Shown here one piece after another: positions 1-5,309 of a stretch of DNA of 5,309 nt; the stretch's first letter is position 1, and each line of letters begins with the position of its first letter. The DNA is from Chloroflexota bacterium. Its GTDB lineage: Bacteria; Chloroflexota; Anaerolineae; B4-G1; SLSP01. The stretch covers positions 1 through 5,309 of the forward strand of contig JAKJAE010000225.1 in NCBI GenBank assembly GCA_022707665.1. Reading direction: 5' to 3'. The position numbers were made by a program, and so were the translations under genes. Below the pieces are notes generated by a model. The model saw only the letters and a list, made by a program, of their open reading frames with translations, searched no databases and had not been told where the DNA came from.

Positions 1-1
1 T

Positions 2-2809
2 CCCCTCGCACCGGACACCGATGGCGACCTGCTCACGGACGGCGCCGAAGTCACGACGCACAATACAGATCCCCTGAACACCGACAGCGACGCCGATGGT
101 CTCGACGACTGGGAAGAGGTGAACCCAGGGGACGATGGTTACGTGACCCCGCCCCTCGATTCCGACGGCGATAACGACGGGGTCATCGACGGCATCGAAG
201 CGCAGTACAACTGGAACCCCACGGACCTGGTCCATCCCTCTGCGCCCGCTGCAGGACAACCCTTCCAGATGGCCGAGGTTCACGTCGCAGCAGACGCCGC
301 GTGGACCAACACGCCGTCGCAGCCCGGCACCCTGGTTACCACAGGTCTCATCCACCTTGGCGATGCTAACGCCTTCAGCGTTGACCTCAACGGCACGTTG
401 ACCGTGACCTTGAGCACTGGTGAAGTCGCCGCATCAGGTCAGATTCAGGTGACCCTCCGCGATCGCACGGTGTCTTTCGCGGCCCAGGAGGGAATCGACT
501 TCGACGAGCCCACAGGCGTGATCAGCTTCACCGTTGACCAGACGGTTGATCTGTGGGTGATGCCACCCGTCTCCGCCGCCATCGACAACGTCGTCTGGAT
601 TGACCTCGACAACGGCAGCGTCACGACGGAGGGCGTCCTTCAGGCGAATGATCTGTTGCGCACCGAAGGGCGCTTCGTCCTCTGGCCGTCTCAGGGCATT
701 GTGAGCCTGGGCACGCCTGTCGCACCGATCACCTTTTCGCTGACGCTTCCCGAGCCCATCGGCACCGACATCACCTTCGGATCTGCTTACGCTTCGCTAA
801 ACTTGAGTGATACACTGGCCTTTGCCGGTGGCGCGGCACTCACCATCCCTGACCTTCCTGGCGGCGCGACGATATCGCTGCCAAGCGCGGCGTTCCTTGT
901 GGACTTCGACACATGGCATTTCCTCTTCGACGTCGACAGTGACTTTGAGCTTGAGCTGGGTTCGGTCACGGTGGGCGTGGAGGGGCCCGGCGGCGCCCAC
1001 TTCGAGCTCGCACTGGAGAGCGGATACCTGTCGCTGGATGGCGAGTTCGAGGTTCCACCGTTGGAATTGGAGGGCACGCTGGAGATCGATCTCTTCAGCG
1101 GGATCGCGCCCGATGTCTGGTACACGCCCACACACACAACCAGCCAGATTGCTGGCTTCAAGGGTCACTATCGCGTCGAGGCCACCGTGCCCATCCCGCT
1201 TCCGCCGCCGCCGCTCCCACCAGGTCCTGCTGCGCTGAACATCACCGGGGAGAGTGTGATGCGTCTGCCGTTCCTCGACCCCGACCTCAATCCTTTCGAG
1301 CCGCCCTCCTATGGCAGCAACGGCACCTGTGAGCTGGAGGTCGGCATCGGTGTAGCCTCGCTCGGCTTCGAGATCGGGGGAACCAGCGCTGCTATTGACT
1401 TCACAAACAAGAAGATCTACTTCGCCTCCGAGTCAGGCATCGCCCTCGGCGACCTTGTCGAAGGGCTTCCTGCCGGCCTTGGCAACATCGGCCTCGGGCC
1501 GAAAGCCCAGGCTGAGTTCATCTTCGACTGGGATGCCGATCCGGCGGAGTATGTCCCCTATACCAGTGTGATCAGCAACGTCTATACAATGCCGCTCTCC
1601 AGCACGATCCTGGTGGGCAGCGGCCGCTACAACTACTACGGCTTCCAGGCAGATGTGATGTTCCTGGTTGACTTCGACCTGGATGAGATCTTCCCTGGAG
1701 ACCACGTCGGCGGGCTCTATATGGGTGGAAGCCTCAGCCTCCCCATCGACGTGGGCACACCGGTCTCCGTGACCGGTGGCATTAGCTGGGACGGTGACCT
1801 GCTTCTGACGGGCGTCAGCAACATCGAGATCGCCGGACACCAACTCGCGGGCGCCACAGTCACACTCACCAACGATGCCCTCACTCTCCACGGTATGCTC
1901 GACATCCCGGGCGCCGGCTCCGCCACCGTCGATGGCAATGTGACCGCCGATGGGACCTACGCTTTCACCGGCACCGCGGCTCTCACGCCCGGCGGGTTCG
2001 ACCTGGCGGGCGCCACTGTGATCTTCAACAACGCTGGTCTCTGGATTGACGGACAGCTTGACCTGCCCAACGATATCGCCACCGTCGCTATCACTGGCAC
2101 GGTAACACCCCTGGCATACCACTTTGAAGGCACTGCCGACCTGAATCTGGACGGTTTCGACCTGGCCTCGGCCCGCGTCGTGCTCGACAGCAGCACTGGC
2201 CTGTATGCCGCCGGGGCCGTGACGGTGCCCAATGCCGGCTCCGTGAGTCTTTCAGGCGCCATCGCTCCCAGTGGTGCGTTCACCCTTACCGGCACGGGCG
2301 CGCTGGCCCCCTATGACGTGCGCATCCTGAACGCCAGCTTCACACTGTCGCGCCCCGGCGGTGGACCGACGACCTTTGCCGGCACTGGCGCCGTCTCGGC
2401 GGGGGGACACACACTGGCCTCTGCAGATCTCACGATCCGGTCAGATGGGTACATCTCGGGTTCGGGCACATTGAGTTGGAGCGGGGTAAGCACCAACGCT
2501 TGGTTCGTTGTCGATCCCGCGGGAGGCGGCAGCTTTGGCCTTGGCGCTTCGGTCTCAGTGAATGCGACCGTCAGCGGCTATGGTGTCAGCGGATCGGTAG
2601 CCTTCGGCACGTCCGGCGCCGCCACAGAGATCATCATCAGCGCGACGTTCAGCGGCTCGGTGACCGCGGCCGGTTACTCTCTGGCCAGCCTGAGCCTTGG
2701 CGTCAGTTCCAACGGCGTCATCAGCGTTCCGAGCTTCCCCTACCCCTGCCCAAGCATCACCAACCCGCTGAAGGTTTGTCACTCATCGATAACGCTGGAT
2801 ATCCTCTAG
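2..2809 (+). CDS. C-terminal part of a large thrombospondin type 3 repeat, beta-rich secreted/surface protein (5' partial)
   Basis: The frame is open from the left edge to TAG at 2807-2809, giving 935 visible codons. An internal GTG at 119 is not the true start, because the 39 codons before it encode a thrombospondin type 3 repeat that continues past it. Order of parts: acidic DxDxDG calcium-binding repeats (about 14-205); a long beta-strand-rich region (about 240-1185); a proline-rich linker (1190-1228); a further beta-rich region; then tandem modules of about 53 codons (about 1799-2740); and a short tail with two cysteines (codons at 2747 and 2777). Composition is strikingly acidic: I count only five lysines and three cysteines in the visible part, with abundant Asp, Gly, Thr and Ser, as expected of an exported protein. 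I see no LPXTG, PEP-CTERM or recognisable type IX sorting tail, and any signal peptide would lie outside the window. Known for the family: such repeats bind calcium and stiffen extracellular proteins. Inferred: a structural or adhesive surface role. I do not recognise the beta-rich part, and no catalytic motif is visible. Confidence 0.9.
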   Translation, partial: PLAPDTDGDLLTDGAEVTTHNTDPLNTDSDADGLDDWEEVNPGDDGYVTPPLDSDGDNDGVIDGIEAQYNWNPTDLVHPSAPAAGQPFQMAEVHVAADAAWTNTPSQPGTLVTTGLIHLGDANAFSVDLNGTLTVTLSTGEVAASGQIQVTLRDRTVSFAAQEGIDFDEPTGVISFTVDQTVDLWVMPPVSAAIDNVVWIDLDNGSVTTEGVLQANDLLRTEGRFVLWPSQGIVSLGTPVAPITFSLTLPEPIGTDITFGSAYASLNLSDTLAFAGGAALTIPDLPGGATISLPSAAFLVDFDTWHFLFDVDSDFELELGSVTVGVEGPGGAHFELALESGYLSLDGEFEVPPLELEGTLEIDLFSGIAPDVWYTPTHTTSQIAGFKGHYRVEATVPIPLPPPPLPPGPAALNITGESVMRLPFLDPDLNPFEPPSYGSNGTCELEVGIGVASLGFEIGGTSAAIDFTNKKIYFASESGIALGDLVEGLPAGLGNIGLGPKAQAEFIFDWDADPAEYVPYTSVISNVYTMPLSSTILVGSGRYNYYGFQADVMFLVDFDLDEIFPGDHVGGLYMGGSLSLPIDVGTPVSVTGGISWDGDLLLTGVSNIEIAGHQLAGATVTLTNDALTLHGMLDIPGAGSATVDGNVTADGTYAFTGTAALTPGGFDLAGATVIFNNAGLWIDGQLDLPNDIATVAITGTVTPLAYHFEGTADLNLDGFDLASARVVLDSSTGLYAAGAVTVPNAGSVSLSGAIAPSGAFTLTGTGALAPYDVRILNASFTLSRPGGGPTTFAGTGAVSAGGHTLASADLTIRSDGYISGSGTLSWSGVSTNAWFVVDPAGGGSFGLGASVSVNATVSGYGVSGSVAFGTSGAATEIIISATFSGSVTAAGYSLASLSLGVSSNGVISVPSFPYPCPSITNPLKVCHSSITLDIL
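14..205 (+). repeat. Thrombospondin type 3 calcium-binding repeats (protein level)
   Basis: Three acidic loops follow one another in frame: DTDGDLLTDG at 14-43, DSDADGLDDWEE at 83-118, and DSDGDNDGVIDGIEA from about 158. The first two are joined by the typical spacer with TDPLNTDSD. This alternation of D-x-D-x-D-G loops with a short acidic helix (EV or EA) is the classic bacterial thrombospondin type 3 pattern. The array probably starts left of the window. The first loop has Leu where Gly is usual (GDLLTD instead of GDGLTD), and the second and third loops are separated by an irregular insertion (NPGDDGYVTPP), so the visible end of the array is degenerate. Confidence 0.85.
1799..2740 (+). repeat. 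Tandem degenerate beta modules, full (about 53 codons) and half (about 30 codons) units
   Basis: Coding repeats inside the large surface-type protein. The anchor is a Gly-aromatic/His-x-Leu-Ala-Gly/Ser-Ala motif: GHQLAGA, GFDLAGA, GFDLASA, then a degenerate DVRILNA, then GHTLASA, GYGVSGS and GYSLASL. The codon for the central Leu, or its equivalent, starts at 1844, 2003, 2162, 2327, 2414, 2585 and 2681. The spacings are therefore 159, 159, 165, 87, 171 and 96 nt. Around the anchor each full unit reads roughly F-x-G-T-a-x-L, anchor, x-V-x-L-x-N-x-G-L-x-x-x-G-x-L-x-x-P, then a strand ending in G-x-V. The first two units keep a near-identical DNA stretch at 1847-1860 and 2006-2019 (one mismatch in 14). 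Elsewhere they have diverged, so duplication is old or selection acts mainly on the protein. A repeated beta-sandwich or beta-solenoid rod is the likely fold (inference). Confidence 0.75.
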
Positions 2810-2838
2810 GAGAGGGGCATCCCTTGAAGCCCCTCTCC
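2809..2838. terminator. GC-rich hairpin between convergent genes, candidate bidirectional terminator
   Basis: The arms GGAGAGGGGC (2809-2818) and GCCCCTCTCC (2829-2838) are perfectly complementary over 10 bp, with a 10-nt loop. The left arm begins at the last base of the stop codon of the large plus-strand gene, and the right arm lies 27 nt beyond the stop of the minus-strand gene. The placement between two converging genes fits transcription termination. Neither side has a run of T after the stem, so it is not a textbook intrinsic terminator. It might act as a weak terminator, a 3'-end stabiliser, or both. Confidence 0.55.
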
Positions 2839-2865
2839 CTTCGTCTTCGCTCAAGAACGACGAAC

Positions 2866-4395
2866 TTAGCCGCTAGCCTTCACCCAAATGGGCGAACTCC
2901 ACGCCCACTGGTCGTTAACTTGCCGTACGCGCAGGTAGTAGACATCATCACCGTCGTCTGCAGAACCAGGATCCGCAAACGTGGCATCCCACTCGAGCTC
3001 CTCCCAGCGTGGCGCACGATGGAAGCGATAGGCCGGGGAGTCGATCTCACCCAGGCGGCCCGATCGCGCGCCCTCAAGAAGGTCCTGGAGCGCGAATCGC
3101 TCGCTGTGCCCGTTGATCTCGGCCCAGACCTCCCCATCGGGTGACATCTCGACTTCCAGGCAGACGCCCTGCGTCGCCGGCGTCATATTGTTCGGGTTGC
3201 CGTGCGTGACCGTGGTGAAACGCACTGCTGACGCTCCTTCATGCTCCCAGTGCGATGTGTGGTGATGAGGTGGCGCGGTCGGATCAGCTTCCTGGGGGGC
3301 GACGATCTCTGGTCCTCTGAACCGTGGCTCGACGCTCAACACGCGCCCTCCCGAGATACCAAAGCGCACATCCCAGTCCGCTCTCACACCTCGGGCTCCC
3401 CAACCGACCTCGAGCATGAGCTTTGTCCGGAGCATCTCCAGCGGAACCCTCTGCCCGAAATCCACCTGCGAAAAACGGCGGAGCAACGCGCCGTTCTTGA
3501 TCACATCAACAGCATCCAGGGGCGCGCCACCGATCACGTGGAATCCGATCTCCCGGTGCGGCCTGGAGGGTAACACCGCGCCCATCGGCCCACCGTCGAC
3601 CGAGAACTGCACCTCGATGCGGTCGCCCGTGAGAGCATATGTCCTCCGCGCCCACAGGGCCTCCCAGATCGCATCGCGCGTTTTTGCGCTAGCCCAGACA
3701 CCTGTGCGACCGTGCCCGTAACTACCCGGGTGGGCACTGTGGTGGTCGGTCGACCCAACCACGCCCGCAACGTGCCCCCGTGACAACCCGTAGCGCCACG
3801 TGCTCTCGTGATCCGAAGGGCCCATCGAGTGCAAAAACGGTCGGGGACCCTCGTCGGCTTCGCTGCACCCGTGCATTGAGACGATCTCCACAACCGGTGC
3901 GAACGCCGAATCGAAGGTTGCCCAGTTGATTCCACGCGTGCCCGTCTTGTAGCCGATGTGATGCGGGAATGCCATCACAGCACGCCCGAGACCCCGTAGC
4001 TTCGCGTGGAGATCCGCCAAGTTGGCAGCTTCGACAATCTCGCCCTCGGCTCCATTGTAAAGGATCGTACGATCGCCGTCGGCCCCGCTATGCATCTCGA
4101 AGCTGAGGTAGGTCACGAACTCGCCGTCTCGGTGAAAGGCCGCTGTCGTCCGCTGAACATCGTCCCAGACCTCGCGCAAGTGGGCAAACCCCTTGCGATG
4201 GAAGTCGATGATATATCCGATTGTCTCATTGGGCTCGGGTATGTCGGGCCATAGCGCATGGCCCGTCACGGAGCAAAAATCGAGTTGCTCGCGGGCATTG
4301 AGGAACGCGTCCTCCAGGCTCCCATGGCCATATGAGATACCGCAATGGTTATGTAAATCGCCGTAGTAGACCGAGAGTCGATCATACCCCCTCAT
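2866..4395 (-). CDS. PHP-domain metal-dependent hydrolase-like protein (DUF3604-like)
   Basis: 509 aa, probably cytoplasmic: no signal peptide or membrane segment is visible. The PHP fold begins almost at once. GDLHNH (His15, His17) is the H-x-H metal motif, followed by SVTGHA (His46), SFEMHS (Glu100, His102), FPHH (His145, His146), SMHG (His175), and the late motif STDHHSAHPG (Asp217, His218, His219, His222) with YGHGRTG just after. This is the spread of His/Asp/Glu ligands expected of a di- or trinuclear PHP site, and no key ligand looks lost. After about residue 250 comes a beta-rich region, a His-rich linker (residues 377-385), and a C-terminal beta domain ending in AWSSPIWV, which I recall as typical of DUF3604-type proteins. 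The PHP superfamily includes phosphoesterases such as histidinol phosphatase and polymerase proofreading domains; the substrate here is unknown. ATG at 4395 is chosen because AGGAGG lies 4 nt upstream. An in-frame ATG at 4503 would add 36 residues but has no good ribosome site and sits two codons after an in-frame TAG. Confidence 0.88.
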   Translation of the reverse strand: MRGYDRLSVYYGDLHNHCGISYGHGSLEDAFLNAREQLDFCSVTGHALWPDIPEPNETIGYIIDFHRKGFAHLREVWDDVQRTTAAFHRDGEFVTYLSFEMHSGADGDRTILYNGAEGEIVEAANLADLHAKLRGLGRAVMAFPHHIGYKTGTRGINWATFDSAFAPVVEIVSMHGCSEADEGPRPFLHSMGPSDHESTWRYGLSRGHVAGVVGSTDHHSAHPGSYGHGRTGVWASAKTRDAIWEALWARRTYALTGDRIEVQFSVDGGPMGAVLPSRPHREIGFHVIGGAPLDAVDVIKNGALLRRFSQVDFGQRVPLEMLRTKLMLEVGWGARGVRADWDVRFGISGGRVLSVEPRFRGPEIVAPQEADPTAPPHHHTSHWEHEGASAVRFTTVTHGNPNNMTPATQGVCLEVEMSPDGEVWAEINGHSERFALQDLLEGARSGRLGEIDSPAYRFHRAPRWEELEWDATFADPGSADDGDDVYYLRVRQVNDQWAWSSPIWVKASG

Positions 4396-4399
4396 AGTG

Positions 4400-4405
4400 C
4401 CTCCT
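4400..4405 (-). promoter_or_regulatory. Shine-Dalgarno of the PHP-domain gene
   Basis: On the minus strand AGGAGG is followed by CACT and then ATG (4395-4393). The full consensus core decides the start against the upstream in-frame ATG at 4503. The 4-nt spacing is slightly short. A second purine-rich stretch (GGAGGAGAG) lies just upstream. Confidence 0.7.
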
Positions 4406-4425
4406 GATTTCTCTCCTCCGAATCG

Positions 4426-4450
4426 GATCGGGATAGTGTCCCTATCGATC
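4426..4450. promoter_or_regulatory. Interrupted inverted repeat upstream of the PHP-domain gene, possible operator or leader hairpin
   Basis: On the plus strand GATC (4426-4429), a two-base bulge GG, and GATAG (4432-4436) pair with CTATC (4442-4446) and GATC (4447-4450), leaving a 5-nt loop. This gives nine paired bases in 25 nt, starting 31 bp before the chosen ATG. It is the only notable symmetry in the 143-nt spacer 4396-4538. I see no convincing -35/-10 pair in this spacer. If translation actually starts at 4503, this is simply coding sequence. Confidence 0.3.
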
Positions 4451-4538
4451 CCCAGCGGCCCATGGACGGGTAAGTCAGGTAGATCCGTGGTCCGCCAGTT
4501 CATAGCCTAGGCGAAGGCCGGTGACACTGCGCCGCCGC

Positions 4539-5198
4539 TCACATCCCCTCGTGCCCCGGACCCACCGTGCCCAGCACATACCGCACCACCGGATCCGTGA
4601 GATCCCGCCCATAGCCAACTCGGTATACAGCAGCCACAAGCGCCATGACCTCCGCGCGCGACAGCCTGCGACATGTCCCGGTGCTCGCCCACATCAGATG
4701 CGCTGGAAGCGTATCGGGCCCTTGACCCGGCGTCATCGTAGGCATCTGGAAGTCGCGCACCTGATGCAGCACTATACCCCCGTGCCGTTCATAGAACGCG
4801 ATCCGGCGGACCATAGCATCTTCCATCTGGGCGCCGGCTTCTGGGCGCTCGACCTCCCACACCAGCGCTCCACGTTCCGCACCCGCATCAGGTGCCTCCA
4901 AGATCGTGCGGAACAGTTGTCCACCGACGCCGCTTCCACGTCGGCTGGGACCTACCGCCAGGTAGGACAGATAGAACCAGCCCTTGATCGTCAGGGGCAG
5001 GGTCAAGCCAAAGCCCAGGACCATTGAGCCCTCCACAGCAGCATACAGCGCAGCGCGTCCCTCCCTGATGTCATCTGCCAGCACCGAAACCGGCTCACGT
5101 TCCTCTGGTGGGAAGCTAGTGACGTAGATCCGCTCGATCTGCGCCAACATCCCCGCGCCTAGCTCAGCATAAGTGAAACGACAGCAGCGCCAGCTCAC
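4539..5198 (-). CDS. GNAT family N-acetyltransferase
   Basis: About 219 aa from the chosen GTG. It transfers an acetyl group from acetyl-CoA to an unknown amine. The GNAT features run in order: first strand and helix with IERIYVTSFPPEERE (to residue 35); central strands LYAAVEGSMVLGFGLTL; then the diagnostic acetyl-CoA pyrophosphate loop VGPSRRGSGVGGQLF (residues 82-96), which matches V-x-P-x-x-R-G-x-G-x-G; and the late AFYERHGG motif (134-141). After the core (last strand near PAHLMWAS) about 45 residues form a predicted helical extension ending in YGRDLTDPVVRYVL, not part of the minimal GNAT fold. The start is uncertain. GTG at 5198 has GGAG 7 nt upstream and begins just before the likely first strand. 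GTG at 5234 and ATG at 5273 are other options, and the frame is open to the right edge. ATG at 5150 would cut off the first strand. It lies upstream of the PHP gene on the same strand with a 143-nt gap, so co-transcription is possible but unproven. Confidence 0.85.
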   Translation of the reverse strand: MSWRCCRFTYAELGAGMLAQIERIYVTSFPPEEREPVSVLADDIREGRAALYAAVEGSMVLGFGLTLPLTIKGWFYLSYLAVGPSRRGSGVGGQLFRTILEAPDAGAERGALVWEVERPEAGAQMEDAMVRRIAFYERHGGIVLHQVRDFQMPTMTPGQGPDTLPAHLMWASTGTCRRLSRAEVMALVAAVYRVGYGRDLTDPVVRYVLGTVGPGHEGM

Positions 5199-5205
5199 CG
5201 TATGG

Positions 5206-5209
5206 CTCC
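5206..5209 (-). promoter_or_regulatory. Candidate Shine-Dalgarno of the acetyltransferase gene
   Basis: On the minus strand GGGAG is followed by CCATACG and GTG (5198-5196), a 7-nt spacing that is close to ideal. It supports the GTG at 5198 over ATG 5150. A competing weaker site, AAGG six nt before GTG 5234, keeps the choice open. Sequence from 5199 to the right edge (111 nt) shows no further gene; it is either leader/promoter or N-terminal codons of this gene. Confidence 0.4.
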
Positions 5210-5309
5210 CGAATTGAACGATCCGTATGCGCACAACTCGCCTTGCACCTCCGTGCCGAGAAGTGTAGAGCATCCCCCACAATATGCTACCCAAGGCTGT
5301 TGCGCCAGA

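Noticed and set aside
119..121. GTG as the start of the large surface protein
   Set aside because: The same frame stays open upstream to the window edge and encodes contiguous thrombospondin type 3 repeat sequence, so the GTG is an internal valine.
470..560. Calx-beta-like or cadherin-like domain in the surface protein
   Set aside because: The stretch EGIDFDEPTGVISFTVDQT loosely resembles a Calx-beta strand pair, but the expected flanking motifs are not present, so I leave it as unassigned beta-rich sequence.
1433..2122. 229-codon open frame on the minus strand, antisense to the surface-type protein
   Set aside because: It lies wholly inside a strong coding region whose periodic codon pattern leaves the complementary frame free of stops. 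The translation has no recognisable domain and no ribosome site was evident.
2476..3144. 222-codon plus-strand frame crossing from the surface gene into the PHP gene
   Set aside because: It runs out of frame through the end of one gene, through the hairpin, and antisense to the next. Its Arg-rich, low-complexity translation is typical of a shadow frame in high-GC DNA.
4521..5027. 168-codon plus-strand frame antisense to the acetyltransferase
   Set aside because: The opposite strand has a clear GNAT motif set. This frame gives an Arg/His-rich sequence with no domain.
2866..5198. Acetyltransferase plus PHP hydrolase as a toxin-antitoxin or defence pair
   Set aside because: The two genes are 143 nt apart. 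The acetyltransferase shows no toxin-like features, the partner is a full-size enzyme rather than a small antitoxin, and no mobile or defence genes are visible.

Overview
The window is high-GC bacterial DNA, probably from an uncultivated environmental lineage. It holds three protein genes and no RNA gene, mobile element or CRISPR array that I can see. Large secreted thrombospondin-type-3 proteins and PHP proteins of the DUF3604 type (N-terminal YYGDLHNHCG, C-terminal AWSSPIWV) are, from memory, common in groups such as Chloroflexota, Armatimonadota, Planctomycetota and allied candidate phyla. The sequence alone does not settle the phylum.

Layout. Positions 2-2809 (+) carry the C-terminal 935 codons of a very large, acidic, lysine-poor, beta-rich protein whose start lies left of the window. 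The reading frame is open to the left edge, and the first visible residues are calcium-binding thrombospondin type 3 repeats. A long beta-rich region follows, interrupted by a proline-rich linker, and then a series of degenerate tandem modules with a 53-codon (159-nt) period. The 56-nt convergent gap (2810-2865) contains a perfect 10-bp GC-rich hairpin that probably ends transcription from one or both sides. On the minus strand, 4395-2866 encodes a PHP-type metal-dependent hydrolase-like protein (DUF3604-like). It is preceded by a strong Shine-Dalgarno and a 143-nt spacer containing an interrupted inverted repeat. Upstream of it on the same strand, 5198-4539 encodes a GNAT-family acetyltransferase with a C-terminal helical extension; its exact start is uncertain.

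How the genes relate. The acetyltransferase and the PHP protein are co-directional and could be co-transcribed, but the 143-nt gap is as compatible with separate promoters. The surface-type protein converges on them and is a separate unit. Nothing ties the three into one pathway, and I see no convincing new multi-gene system. The most distinctive content is the modular C-terminal half of the large protein, where full and half-length modules alternate. Next is the PHP protein, which has an intact-looking metal-site pattern but no assignable substrate.
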